A DNA stretch of 58,605 nucleotides. It comes from an uncultured Bacteroides sp. Lineage in GTDB: Bacteria; Bacteroidota; Bacteroidia; Bacteroidales; Bacteroidaceae. Positions 19,149 to 28,204 of this stretch are shown piece by piece. A model generated the notes under the pieces. That model was given only the letters and a program-made list of their open reading frames with translations, was not told the DNA's origin and searched no databases. The position numbers were made by a program, and so were the translations under genes. The first letter of the stretch is position 1, and each line of letters starts with the position of its first letter. Location: positions 1 to 58,605 of the forward strand of contig UQPQ01000015.1 of assembly GCA_900542985.1 (NCBI GenBank), given 5' to 3'.

Positions 19149-19159
19149 CTGTTCATTAT

Positions 19160-19185
19160 GCTTGAAATTTCAAGCGGTAAAGATA
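19160..19185 (-). promoter_or_regulatory. Promoter with 16-bp palindrome at the start site
   Basis: The minus strand has TATCTTTA (19185-19178), one base off the TAnnTTTG box. Immediately downstream, about where transcription would start, is a perfect 16-bp palindrome, GCTTGAAATTTCAAGC (19160-19175). This is well placed to be an operator for the GNAT-parE-coaD operon. The last bases before the ATG at 19148 follow. Confidence 0.5.
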
Positions 19186-19271
19186 ATATTTTTTATCCGA
19201 AGAATAATTTTAATTCTTTCATTTTCGTACCTAACCGCCTGATAATAGGCTTGCGATGGACCGATTAGAGC

Positions 19272-20234
19272 CTATTGCTGCATAATGAGCCAAGCCGTAT
19301 AGACCACATAGCAAATCACCAGCAAGGCTCCCTCAATACGGGTAATGGTCCGCTTTTTAAAGAACCAACCTACCAGCCAGAAGAGTACAGAAGAAGCTAC
19401 CAGTACGGCAATGTCTACATTGTTGATGTTTCCCATCGGAAGTGGAGAGATGCTTGCACTGATTCCCAAAACAAAGAATAGGTTGAACAGATTGCTGCCT
19501 ATTACATTACCGATGGCAATACCCGGATTCTTTTTCAAGGCTGCTGTTACAGAAGTGGCCAGTTCGGGCAAGGAAGTTCCTCCCGCTACCAGTGTCAAGC
19601 CAATCACAGATTCGCTTACGCCCAAGGCACGAGCTACCCCACTGGCTCCATCTACAAACCATTGTCCACCGAATATCAGTCCAGCCAAACCTCCCACAAT
19701 ATACAGAATAGATTTCCAGACGGGCAATTCCTTGACTTTCTGCTCTTCCTCCTGTCCTTCTCCATTGCGGGCAATGGCAAACGTGTAGCGCATGAATATC
19801 AGGAAAAATCCCAGCAGTACCAATCCGTCGATACGGCTGATGACATTCTTCTCACCCCCGTCCAGCCATACATCATTGGCAAAGCAGGCAAACATCAGTG
19901 CCGAAAGAATAACCAATGGTATCTCCTTGCTCATCGTACCTTTTCCTACCTGTATCGGAAGAACCATGGCTGTACAGCCAATAATCATCAGCACATTGAA
20001 GATATTGCTTCCCACTACATTACCAATAGCCATCTCCGCACTTCCCTGTATAGACGAAAGTACACTGATAACCAGTTCCGGAGCCGAAGTTCCGAAAGCG
20101 ACTATGGTAAGTCCGATGACCAGATCGGATATATGAAAGCGCTTGGCTACTGAGGCTGCTCCATCTGTCAGCCCATTTGCTCCCAAAAGAATCAAGGCAA
20201 GTCCGCCTATCAAAAGAAGAATATTGAGTATCAT
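19272..20234 (-). CDS. Calcium/sodium antiporter (CaCA family)
   Basis: This 320-residue inner-membrane protein has about ten hydrophobic segments and the two inverted alpha repeats that form the ion site: TIVAFGTSAPELVISVLSS near residue 45 and LTLVAGGTSLPELATSVTAA near residue 205, both with the essential Glu. It resembles YrbG-type exchangers, which move Na+ against Ca2+. It stands alone on the minus strand with no partner gene. Confidence 0.92.
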   Translation of the reverse strand: MILNILLLIGGLALILLGANGLTDGAASVAKRFHISDLVIGLTIVAFGTSAPELVISVLSSIQGSAEMAIGNVVGSNIFNVLMIIGCTAMVLPIQVGKGTMSKEIPLVILSALMFACFANDVWLDGGEKNVISRIDGLVLLGFFLIFMRYTFAIARNGEGQEEEQKVKELPVWKSILYIVGGLAGLIFGGQWFVDGASGVARALGVSESVIGLTLVAGGTSLPELATSVTAALKKNPGIAIGNVIGSNLFNLFFVLGISASISPLPMGNINNVDIAVLVASSVLFWLVGWFFKKRTITRIEGALLVICYVVYTAWLIMQQ

Positions 20235-20293
20235 TGTTTTTAAATCATTTATCTAAATTCAACAGTGCATAGTGTTCCTCCTGCAAATGTAAT

Positions 20294-21535
20294 TTATTTA
20301 TTGGGACAAAACACTTTCCCAATAAATAATATTGTATGATTACCCATTTCATGAATAATGAGCAAAAAAGGACGATTGGCATAAAAAGGAATTACAGGTT
20401 CAATAGGGATCATTTCAGATTCGAATACAACTGTCATCCCTGTTACAGCAGCAGCCTTTGTTTCCTGTTCATTCAACTCAAGAAAAGATGCATGTTCAAC
20501 TTTTCCAATACACATAGGTTTTCTATCTGTCAGATTCGTGAAATCGGCATGTACCGTAAATGCATTGGACATTCCCATTGCCGATAAAACACGATTCATC
20601 TGGTATTTATTTTTCAAGACCAACTTGGGAAGTTTTACATCTAGCAATACTTCTTCCACAGAGTCTGTCATCCATGTTTCCCAACTTTTTCCATCCAGTA
20701 CATCCATACATTCTTTCCAAGATTTATTCACGTCAGGTAACAAAATAGTCATTGCATACGAACTGTTCCCATAAGGAAAGGTAGCCATCTCGAAATAATC
20801 ATTCTTACGGTATGAAAAAGAGGCTGTCTGATGCATCATTTCCACACTCTCTTGTGTTTTATCTGCACAAAAAAATACCTCCTTACGAGTTTCACTTTTT
20901 TCAAAAGGGAACTTCCATTTTCCTTTGAAATAAAGACAGTTCACCAAAACCAGCAGTTCGTCAGAACTAAGATTGGACATAAATTTCCGTATGCAGCCTT
21001 CTGTTTGCCGACTAACCCATTCGTTTATTTTATCAACAGATTCTAATTTGGAAAAATCAAGATTATGAGAAACAGCCTTATACGACATTGCATTCTTTTG
21101 TATAAACTGCTTTTTTACCGGTACTTCTTTATTAAACCACATCGAATTTGCTATTTTCACCGTAACAGAAGAATCAAGACGAGGGAGACCATCTATTAAT
21201 TTCTGGTGATAAGCATTCAAAACTAAAGCTACAGAATCAGGTATTTGCATCACCTCCATTATTTCCTGGTGCGTAACACCTGATGCTCCATAATTTACCA
21301 TTCCTAAAGCACAAGATACACTAAAAGGAGAAACAAACATATTTTCTGCACTATCCAGAGAAGACAGTTGTCGAAATAAATCAAAAGAAAACTGGTTTCC
21401 GGCACAATTTATCACCTGTTCTTTTTCTGAAAAAGAAATTTCATCTAATAGAACACGAGAAACAGACTCACCTTGCTTACATGAAAACAAGATAGAGCCA
21501 ATTATCCCAATTACACAAAAATACTTTGATTTCAT
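20294..21535 (-). CDS. Serpin-family lipoprotein (serine/cysteine protease inhibitor)
   Basis: This 413-residue protein starts MKSKYFCVIGIIGSILFSC, a lipoprotein signal, then carries a full serpin fold. Visible landmarks are NMFVSPFSVSCALGMVNYGA, LVLVNCLYFKGKWKFPF, the hinge ELNEQETKAAAVTG and the C-terminal ANRPFLLIIHEM...ILFIGKVFCP. The hinge (small residues after Thr) matches inhibitory serpins, which trap proteases by inserting the reactive loop. Between the hinge Thr and the NRPF motif the loop is about six residues longer than in alpha-1-antitrypsin, so the P1 residue cannot be assigned by position. Known relatives include miropin of Tannerella forsythia. It probably protects the cell surface or periplasm from host or community proteases. 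Confidence 0.92.
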   Translation of the reverse strand: MKSKYFCVIGIIGSILFSCKQGESVSRVLLDEISFSEKEQVINCAGNQFSFDLFRQLSSLDSAENMFVSPFSVSCALGMVNYGASGVTHQEIMEVMQIPDSVALVLNAYHQKLIDGLPRLDSSVTVKIANSMWFNKEVPVKKQFIQKNAMSYKAVSHNLDFSKLESVDKINEWVSRQTEGCIRKFMSNLSSDELLVLVNCLYFKGKWKFPFEKSETRKEVFFCADKTQESVEMMHQTASFSYRKNDYFEMATFPYGNSSYAMTILLPDVNKSWKECMDVLDGKSWETWMTDSVEEVLLDVKLPKLVLKNKYQMNRVLSAMGMSNAFTVHADFTNLTDRKPMCIGKVEHASFLELNEQETKAAAVTGMTVVFESEMIPIEPVIPFYANRPFLLIIHEMGNHTILFIGKVFCPNK

Positions 21536-21558
21536 ATTGTTTCCATTTACCGATTTTT

Positions 21559-21577
21559 TAAAGATAAATATTTATCT
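21559..21577 (-). promoter_or_regulatory. Serpin promoter region with AT palindrome
   Basis: A perfect 16-bp palindrome, AGATAAATATTTATCT (21562-21577), overlaps a TATCTTTA box on the minus strand (21566-21559), 24 bases before the serpin start. It may be a regulator site, but its AT richness makes chance more likely than for the site at 19160. Confidence 0.35.
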
Positions 21578-21685
21578 GAGAAGATAAAAGAGACTCCCCA
21601 AAAAATCTATTGCCTTTGTATTACATCTGTAACGGTTATACAATTCCACCGACCGTAATAAAAACAGAAGTCTTATACAAGTTTT

Positions 21686-22729
21686 CTATCTAATTGCCGG
21701 CAAAGCAAGCAACATTCCTACCGCTTCTGCATAGTTTTTCTGTCCGTCTGATATGCGGTTTCCTTTCAGATAGAATTCGTAAACAGCAGACTGTATCTTG
21801 CCCAACATTTGACTGTAGCGTTCATCCCAATAGGCCCGCTCTGCTTTCAATTGGGCAATGACTTCCGGACGGAGCGTGTTTACCCAAGCCTGATAATCGG
21901 ACTCGCCAAGTAACATACGTGCATTAAAAATTACATACGGAAGGATTCCGAAATAGCCGCTATAGCGTACAAAAGAGCGGTGAGAACGGGTACAAATCTG
22001 ATAAGCCCAATAATTGGCTTCTGCTTCACTGCTGATACCCAGCAGGTGCGACAACTCATGCGCATAAGTGAAAGGATATTGCACGGGGAGCAGTTCGCGG
22101 TTGACATGCGACTCGGCAAAGAACGGCCCCATATAGCCCAACACACCGACTTTGGAATACAGGATATTGAAGCAAGTATATTTAGGATGCTGAAAATCGT
22201 AAGGAACTGCCAGACCGAAACGGGACGGCACAGTACGATACAATTGCTTGATATGCCGGTGAAGGTCTTCTCTCTCCCCTTCTGTTTCAGTACAGTAAGA
22301 AGCATTCAGGCTATCTGTATACTCACGCAAAAACTGTTTGAACTCTGCTTCGTGATAAGCACGGGGAGCTACTTCTGCACGCTGATAAAATCCGTCACGG
22401 AAATAGTTGTTTCCCCATCCCCAATAAAACCAGACATAAATCCACAGTACCATTTCTCCCTCAACAAGCAAAAGCGAACGCCACTTCCTGCCATGCTTCC
22501 GTGCCCAAAACGGATATGCAACCAGAAGTACAGCAGCCCAAACTACCAGCCACTCGTCTAACGAAAAGGGTATCCACGAGGTAATCCACGATAAGACCAA
22601 CGAAACCGAAGGGTAAATGCAACGGGCATACCACTCGCCTGCAGCAGGTATGAAACGGAAAACAATTACTCCCAATAAGAGGAGCATCAAAAGTATTCGC
22701 CGGATAAAAAGGTATTTATGCTTTTTCAT
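21686..22729 (-). CDS. DUF3810 family membrane protein with HExxH-like motif
   Basis: This 347-residue protein has three N-terminal hydrophobic segments (about residues 8-28, 35-55 and 60-100) and a large domain outside the membrane. The domain contains TYAHELSHLLGISSEAEANYWAY: an HExxH zinc-protease type motif (HELSH) with a downstream Glu in the SEAEAN helix, which could complete a gluzincin-like zinc site. This is the known DUF3810 layout; a metallopeptidase activity is likely but not shown. It lies alone between the serpin gene and a tandem repeat. Confidence 0.82.
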   Translation of the reverse strand: MKKHKYLFIRRILLMLLLLGVIVFRFIPAAGEWYARCIYPSVSLVLSWITSWIPFSLDEWLVVWAAVLLVAYPFWARKHGRKWRSLLLVEGEMVLWIYVWFYWGWGNNYFRDGFYQRAEVAPRAYHEAEFKQFLREYTDSLNASYCTETEGEREDLHRHIKQLYRTVPSRFGLAVPYDFQHPKYTCFNILYSKVGVLGYMGPFFAESHVNRELLPVQYPFTYAHELSHLLGISSEAEANYWAYQICTRSHRSFVRYSGYFGILPYVIFNARMLLGESDYQAWVNTLRPEVIAQLKAERAYWDERYSQMLGKIQSAVYEFYLKGNRISDGQKNYAEAVGMLLALPAIR

Positions 22730-22767
22730 GGAAACAAAAATAACTGATTCTGATGAAAGTTACCTCA

Positions 22768-22940
22768 TTTTTTGATAAGATAGGATGCGGCTCGGCATTA
22801 CTTTCGCTCAAAAGCAAGCGTTTGGCTTGGTACTGCGCTCGCCTTTCACTATTTTTTCATAAAATAGGATGCGGCTCAGTATTACTTTTGCTCAAAAGCA
22901 AGCGTTTGGCTTGGTACTGCGCTCGCCTTTCACTATTTTT
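22768..22940. repeat. Two-copy 84-bp tandem repeat
   Basis: Two copies of a unit with an 84-base period lie side by side; ATAGGATGCGGCTC begins at 22780 and again at 22864. The copies differ at only a few positions (for example CGGC/CAGT, TTTCG/TTTTG). Each has the GC-rich word AAGCAAGCGTTTGGCTTGG. A 65-codon open frame runs across both, but it simply repeats itself and is not a convincing gene. The element resembles intergenic repeats seen across Bacteroides genomes (from memory). Confidence 0.85.
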
Positions 22941-23020
22941 GTCCGGATAATTCATAGGCAAGTATCAGTTGCATCATTCTGTTTGCTTGCTGAACCATAA
23001 ACTTAAAAAACCTAAAGACA

Positions 23021-24253
23021 ATGGTATTAAACTATATCTGGATTACCTTTTTTATTGCTGCCTTTGTGGTGGCAGCCATCCAACTGGTTTTCTTCGGCAA
23101 TACGGAAGTGTTTCCCATTATCATCAACTCTACGTTCGAGTCGTCGAAAACTGCATTCGAAATCTCGCTGGGACTGACCGGTGTACTTTCTCTCTGGATG
23201 GGTATCATGCGTATCGGCGAACAGGGAGGAGTCATCCGGGTATTTTCACGTCTCCTTTCTCCATTGTTCTGCAAACTGTTTCCCGATATTCCCAAAGGAC
23301 ATCCGGTAACAGGAAGTATCTTTATGAATCTGGCAGCCAATATGCTGGGACTGGACAATGCCGCCACTCCTTTGGGACTGAAAGCCATGGAGGGACTTCA
23401 AGAATTAAACCCGAAAAAAGACACAGCAAGCAATCCCATGATTATGTTTCTGGTACTGAATACCTCCGGACTCACCCTGATTCCTATCAGTATCATGGTA
23501 TATCGGGCACAATTGGGAGCTGCCCAGCCTACCGATGTATTTGTTCCCATCCTGCTGGCTACTTTCTTCTCTACACTGGCCGGAATCATTGCCGTGAGTC
23601 TGTATCAGCGTATCAACTTACTCAACCGGACAATTCTGTTGTTTTTGGGAGGAACCAGTCTTTTCATTGCAGGCATCATCTACCTCTTCAGTACCTTGTC
23701 GCGCCAGCAGATTGATGTGTATTCTACTACGACAGCCAATGTCTTTCTGTTTGTCATTATCATAGGATTCATCTTAGCAGGAATGCGCAAGAAAATCAAT
23801 GTATACGATGCATTTGTAGAAGGTGCCAAAGAAGGATTTACCACTGCTGTACGTATCATTCCTTATCTGGTCGCTATTCTGGTAGCAATCGGAGTATTCC
23901 GTGCTTCGGGATGCATGGACTTCCTGATACAGGGAGTGGCCAGCCTCATCAGTCTGTGTGGAATAGACAGCGACTTTACCGGTGCACTGCCTACTGCCCT
24001 GATGAAACCTTTAAGCGGAAGCGGAGCAAGAGGACTTATGATTGATGCGATGAACACGTATGGAGCCGATTCGTTTGTAGGCCGTCTGTCGTGCATCTTC
24101 CAGGGGTCTACCGATACCACATTCTATATTCTGGCAGTTTACTTCGGCAGTGTAGGTGTGACTAAAACGCGGCATGCTGTTCCCTGTGGATTACTTGCCG
24201 ATCTGGCCGGAATTATTTCTGCTATTTTTATCTGTTATTTGTTCTTTCATTAA
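23021..24253 (+). CDS. Nucleoside-recognition (SpmA-SpmB fusion) membrane protein
   Basis: This 410-residue protein has about ten membrane segments and two Gate/nucleoside-recognition-like halves. The first half (FEISLGLTGVLSLWMGIMRI, NLAANMLGLDNAATPLG) is like SpmA; the second (YDAFVEGAKEGFTTAVRIIPYLVAI..., ALPTALMKPLSGSGARGLM, FQGSTDTTFYILAVYFGSVG) is like SpmB. In sporeformers these two act in spore core dehydration; in non-sporeforming Bacteroidales the fused protein probably transports a small molecule. It is followed 12 bases later by ybeY. Confidence 0.88.
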   Translation: MVLNYIWITFFIAAFVVAAIQLVFFGNTEVFPIIINSTFESSKTAFEISLGLTGVLSLWMGIMRIGEQGGVIRVFSRLLSPLFCKLFPDIPKGHPVTGSIFMNLAANMLGLDNAATPLGLKAMEGLQELNPKKDTASNPMIMFLVLNTSGLTLIPISIMVYRAQLGAAQPTDVFVPILLATFFSTLAGIIAVSLYQRINLLNRTILLFLGGTSLFIAGIIYLFSTLSRQQIDVYSTTTANVFLFVIIIGFILAGMRKKINVYDAFVEGAKEGFTTAVRIIPYLVAILVAIGVFRASGCMDFLIQGVASLISLCGIDSDFTGALPTALMKPLSGSGARGLMIDAMNTYGADSFVGRLSCIFQGSTDTTFYILAVYFGSVGVTKTRHAVPCGLLADLAGIISAIFICYLFFH

Positions 24254-24265
24254 AAACTTACATAT

Positions 24266-24685
24266 ATGATTACTTATCAGACCGAAGACATTGAAATGCC
24301 TGCTATCCGCAAGCGTGAAACCAGTGCATGGATTAAAGCTGTAGCCGAAACATACGGGAAAAGAACGGGAGATATTGCTTACATCTTCTGCTCGGATGAA
24401 AAAATACTGGAAGTCAACCGCCAGTATCTGCAGCACGACTATTATACAGATATCATTACATTCGACTATTGCGAAGGAAACCGCATATCGGGGGATTTGT
24501 TTATCAGTCTGGATACTGTACGTACCAATGCCGAACAGTTTGGAGCGGACTACAACACCGAGTTGTATCGTGTAATTATCCACGGTATTCTTCATCTTTG
24601 CGGTATTAACGACAAAGGTCCGGGCGAACGTGAAATCATGGAAGCAGCCGAAAATAAGGCACTCGAAATGTGGAAGAATTTCTAA
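24266..24685 (+). CDS. ybeY: Endoribonuclease YbeY (rRNA maturation)
   Basis: This 139-residue metal-dependent endoribonuclease works in 16S rRNA 3'-end maturation and ribosome quality control. It contains ITFDYCEGNRISGDLFISLDT and the zinc motif HGILHLCGINDKGPGE. The first two His of the usual HGxLHLxGxDH are present, but the third position is not His (Asn-Asp-Lys stands there). As far as I recall, this variation is common in Bacteroidetes YbeY. It is co-transcribed with the gene before it. Confidence 0.92.
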   Translation: MITYQTEDIEMPAIRKRETSAWIKAVAETYGKRTGDIAYIFCSDEKILEVNRQYLQHDYYTDIITFDYCEGNRISGDLFISLDTVRTNAEQFGADYNTELYRVIIHGILHLCGINDKGPGEREIMEAAENKALEMWKNF

Positions 24686-25283
24686 AATCCAAAAGTCAGA
24701 GAAAAACCAATTTTTCTGACAATTAGAGAAGATTTGAGGATTTCTGCTAACCGCTACTTTCTTCTTTATCTTCACTCAGAAGAAGAAAAAAGGAGAAAAC
24801 AGCCTTTAAAATAAGGCAAATACATGCTTTACAACATCATATCCAACCTGTAACAGAGGCTGATGATACTTGTATCGGCAGCTTCTGTTACAAGTATCGG
24901 AGCCTTACGCGACCTGTAATGAAGGCTTACGCGAATAATCGCGCAGGCAAATGGTTATAAAAGTGTGAAATTTTCTCTCTCCGATGGCTTTCACACGCCT
25001 CTTCAACTACCCCAACTTGCTTTTCTTACGTATGCTATCGCTTGCCGTAAGAATATCTTTCCGACAACATTTCCTTTAATACACACACAAAAAGAAGCCA
25101 CCTTCTCTTCTTTTATATCTCTCTGCCAAGAAATAAAGAATAATACTTTCTTTTCCAATTTCACAAAGGAAAAAATTTGCGGGAAAAAGTCAGCACAACT
25201 GATACCGCATACAAAAACGGCTGTTTTTAAGGGGGTAAATTATCATATTGTCATTTCTGACAAAAAGACAATTCACACTTGGC
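24686..25283. other. 598-bp intergenic region with overlapping inverted repeats
   Basis: No convincing gene is seen; an open frame starting at 24965 runs into the mnmA 3' end and has no recognisable content. Just after ybeY a bulged hairpin lies at about 24693-24722. At 24849-24862 and 24879-24892 a 14-bp inverted repeat with one mismatch can pair, and 24865-24874 with 24889-24898 forms a perfect 10-bp pair; the two share 24889-24892, so they exclude each other. Direct repeats of TTACGCG follow. Confidence 0.6.
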
Positions 25284-26333
25284 TCACTCCACAATTCCTC
25301 CTCCCAGCACCTTGTCGTCCCGATAGAACACGGCAGCCTGTCCGGAAGCAATGGATGCGAGAGGTTCATGCAGGCATACATGCAGACGGCCGTCGCCGAT
25401 ACGGGTCACTGTACAGCGGTTGGCCTGTTTACGGTATCGTATTTTCACCACCACATCGTCTCTTCCCAGCAAAGCTTCGGGATTGATCACACAAGACTGA
25501 TGGAGATACATCTCATTCTGTTCCAGCGACTGGAGATTATCGCTGATAATCACTTTGTTTTCTTCGGGAATAATCTGTTTGACAAACAAAGCCTTATTCA
25601 GATAAATTCCCAGTCCCCGACGCTGTCCTATCGTATAGAAAGGATAGCCTTCGTGCTTACCGATACAATGTCCTTCTTCATCGTAAAAACTGCCGGGCAC
25701 AATGCTTCCTTCGGGGAGATGTTCCTTCAGGAAACTGCGATAATCCATCGGGCAGAAACAAACCCCAAAGCTATCCCGCTTGTGCGCCACTCTTTGAAAA
25801 CCTCTTTCGGCAGCCAGTTCCCTGACACGCACCTTGGTCAGCTCGCCCATCGGCAGCAGCATCCGTTCAAGAATGGTTTGAGGCAATCCCCACAAAAAGA
25901 ATGATTGGTCTTTGTCGGGATCTGCTCCACACCGGATGTGCCAATAACCTTCCGCCTGTACCTTGCGCACATAATGACCGGTAGCCAGATGATAAATGCC
26001 GCGTTCGTCGGCTATCTGCTGCAACAACGGCCATTTCAGGTAATTATTACAAAGCGTACAGGGAACAGGTGTCTGTCCCTTCATGTAAGTATCAATAAAA
26101 TAGCGGATAATATGCTGTTGGAAGGCCTCACGGGCATCGTATACCAAATGGGGAATAGCAAGACGCTCACAAAGTTCTCGGGCTTCGTCCAAATAAGCCG
26201 TCTGACCGTCTTTCTCATAGAAACGGAAAGTGACACCAGTTACTTCGTATCCGGCTTCCTGCAACAAGAGAGCTGCCATGGAACTGTCTGTTCCTCCGCT
26301 CATTCCCAACAAAACTTTCTTATTTTCTTTCAT
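25284..26333 (-). CDS. mnmA: tRNA-specific 2-thiouridylase
   Basis: This 349-residue enzyme puts sulfur on C2 of the wobble uridine (U34) of Lys, Glu and Gln tRNAs. ATG 26333 starts [20 protein letters not shown], where SGGTDSS is the PP-loop ATP site. The two catalytic Cys are visible in PVPCTLCN (about residue 90) and FGVCFCPMD, and [15 protein letters not shown] is a family hallmark. The longer frame from a TTG at 26378 would be translated through the terminator hairpin and is rejected. Bacteroides genomes often carry two MnmA paralogues; which one this is cannot be told. Confidence 0.93.
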   Translation of the reverse strand: MKENKKVLLGMSGGTDSSMAALLLQEAGYEVTGVTFRFYEKDGQTAYLDEARELCERLAIPHLVYDAREAFQQHIIRYFIDTYMKGQTPVPCTLCNNYLKWPLLQQIADERGIYHLATGHYVRKVQAEGYWHIRCGADPDKDQSFFLWGLPQTILERMLLPMGELTKVRVRELAAERGFQRVAHKRDSFGVCFCPMDYRSFLKEHLPEGSIVPGSFYDEEGHCIGKHEGYPFYTIGQRRGLGIYLNKALFVKQIIPEENKVIISDNLQSLEQNEMYLHQSCVINPEALLGRDDVVVKIRYRKQANRCTVTRIGDGRLHVCLHEPLASIASGQAAVFYRDDKVLGGGIVE

Positions 26334-26351
26334 AACTTGAGGTATGGGCAT

Positions 26352-26450
26352 AAAAAAAGGAGTACCGCTGTACTCCAACCTTTGTTAACCTTAAATCTAA
26401 TACTATGAAAAACACGATGCAAAGGTACGGCTTTTCTGGTATTCTGCAAA
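26352..26450 (-). promoter_or_regulatory. mnmA promoter and leader with intrinsic terminator
   Basis: On the minus strand there is a very good promoter: TTTG (26450-26447), 19 bases, then TACCTTTG (26427-26420). The roughly 80-base leader then contains GGAGTAC, a 4-base loop, GTACTCC (26376-26359) and seven T residues (26358-26352), an ideal intrinsic terminator, ending 18 bases before the mnmA ATG. Transcription would mostly stop before the gene unless the hairpin is prevented. The alternative is that this promoter makes a short RNA of about 60 bases. Confidence 0.7.
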
Positions 26451-26596
26451 TAATCCGGTCTAAAAATGATGTTTTATAACATGTATTAAGACTTTCACCA
26501 ATCTCTTACAGATGTATTAACATTTCAGGATCTTTCCTTACAGGAAAAGAGAAGAAAAACACGGTAGTTCTGTGAGTTAGGTTCAAAAAAATTATG

Positions 26597-26604
26597 TATT
26601 TTTG
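26597..26604 (+). promoter_or_regulatory. cysS -7 promoter box
   Basis: TATTTTTG fits TAnnTTTG and lies 25 bases before the cysS ATG at 26630. A long leader is therefore absent. Confidence 0.65.
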
Positions 26605-26629
26605 CCTTTCTAACAAAAACTATCTCATT

Positions 26630-28108
26630 ATGGAGAATAAACTAACCATTTACAATACACTTACCCGCAAAAAGGAACTGTTTGTTCCGTTGCACGCTCC
26701 TCATGTGGGCATGTATGTTTGCGGTCCTACAGTATACGGTGATGCCCATCTGGGCCATGCCCGTCCGGCTATCACGTTTGATATTTTATTCCGCTACCTC
26801 ACTCATTTGGGTTATAAGGTACGCTATGTACGTAACATTACCGACGTAGGCCATCTGGAACACGATGCCGACGAAGGAGAAGACAAGATTGCAAAGAAAG
26901 CACGCCTGGAGCAGCTGGAACCGATGGAGGTGGTACAGTTCTACCTGAACCGTTATCATAAGGCGATGGAAGCTTTGAACGTGCTTCCGCCCAGCATCGA
27001 ACCGCACGCTTCGGGACATATCATCGAACAGATTGAACTGGTAGAGCAGATTCTGAAAAACGGATATGCTTACGAAAGTCAGGGTTCTGTGTATTTCGAT
27101 GTAGCGAAGTATAATAAAGACCATCATTATGGCAAACTTTCGGGACGCAACCTGGACGATGTAATCAACACAACCCGCGAACTGGACGGACAGCAGGAAA
27201 AGCACAATCCGGCAGACTTTGCCTTGTGGAAATGTGCACAACCTGAACACATCATGCGCTGGCCTTCGCCTTGGAGCAACGGATTCCCGGGATGGCATTG
27301 CGAATGTACCGCTATGGGTCGCAAATATTTGGGAGAAAACTTCGATATTCACGGAGGAGGTATGGACTTGATTTTCCCTCACCACGAATGTGAAATTGCA
27401 CAGAGCGTGGCTTCGCAGGGACATGACATGGTACATTACTGGATGCACAACAACATGATTACCATCAACGGACAGAAGATGGGTAAATCGTTGGGCAACT
27501 TCATCACACTGGATGAATTCTTTACCGGTTCCAACAAGCTGTTGTCGCAGGCATATTCAGCCATGACTATCCGCTTCTTCATCTTGCAGGCGCACTACCG
27601 CAGTACAGTAGACTTCAGCAACGAAGCATTGCAGGCTGCAGAAAAAGGCTTGGAACGTCTGATGGAAGGATTGAAAAACCTGGAACGCATTACTCCGTCG
27701 AAGACAACAACCGGTATTACTCCTGCGGGCTTACGTGAGAAGTGCTACGAGGCTATGAACGATGACTTGAATACACCGATTGTAATTTCACACCTGTTCG
27801 ATGCTACTCGTATGATTAATACTGTTATCGACAAGAAAGCAACCATCAGTGCAGAAGATTTGGAAGAGCTGAAGAGTGTATTCCATTTGTTCGTATTCGA
27901 CATATTGGGACTGAAAGCCGAAGCAGAAAACAACGCTGCACGCGAAGAAGCATACGGCAAGGTGGTAGATATGCTGCTGGAACAGCGTATGCAGGCGAAA
28001 GCAAACAAAGACTGGGCTACCAGCGACAAGATACGCGACAGTCTGGCTGCATTAGGATTTGAAGTGAAGGATACTAAAGACGGATTTACCTGGAAGCTGA
28101 ACAAATAA
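26630..28108 (+). CDS. cysS: Cysteinyl-tRNA synthetase
   Basis: This 492-residue class I synthetase charges tRNA-Cys. The HIGH-type motif is in [16 protein letters not shown] is KMGKSLGNF, and the zinc ligands that select cysteine are visible: Cys in [10 protein letters not shown], Cys in WHCECTAMG, and His/Glu in PHHECEIA. The C-terminal anticodon-binding part ends near [13 protein letters not shown] 26630 is chosen over the in-frame start at 26594, which overlaps the promoter. A terminator follows at 28138. Confidence 0.96.
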   Translation: MENKLTIYNTLTRKKELFVPLHAPHVGMYVCGPTVYGDAHLGHARPAITFDILFRYLTHLGYKVRYVRNITDVGHLEHDADEGEDKIAKKARLEQLEPMEVVQFYLNRYHKAMEALNVLPPSIEPHASGHIIEQIELVEQILKNGYAYESQGSVYFDVAKYNKDHHYGKLSGRNLDDVINTTRELDGQQEKHNPADFALWKCAQPEHIMRWPSPWSNGFPGWHCECTAMGRKYLGENFDIHGGGMDLIFPHHECEIAQSVASQGHDMVHYWMHNNMITINGQKMGKSLGNFITLDEFFTGSNKLLSQAYSAMTIRFFILQAHYRSTVDFSNEALQAAEKGLERLMEGLKNLERITPSKTTTGITPAGLREKCYEAMNDDLNTPIVISHLFDATRMINTVIDKKATISAEDLEELKSVFHLFVFDILGLKAEAENNAAREEAYGKVVDMLLEQRMQAKANKDWATSDKIRDSLAALGFEVKDTKDGFTWKLNK

Positions 28109-28137
28109 GTTTTTCAGTACATCCATGCTAAAAATAG

Positions 28138-28177
28138 AGAAGCAGTGCACGAGTAGATATTCTCTTGCACTGCTTCT
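28138..28177 (+). terminator. Intrinsic terminator of cysS
   Basis: A perfect 12-bp stem (AGAAGCAGTGCA at 28138-28149 with 28166-28177) with a 16-base loop is followed by TGTTTTT. It lies 29 bases after the cysS stop and faces the end of the convergent GH2 gene. Confidence 0.85.
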
Positions 28178-28204
28178 TGTTTTTATCTGGTTGTTGTATC
28201 GGCT

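Noticed and set aside
22753..22950. 65-codon open frame across the 84-bp tandem repeat
   Set aside because: It is the same short peptide twice, caused by the repeat period being a multiple of three; no start signal or other coding evidence.
24965..25486. 173-codon plus-strand frame between ybeY and mnmA
   Set aside because: It runs 200 bases into the antisense of mnmA, shows no domain or signal, and has odd composition.
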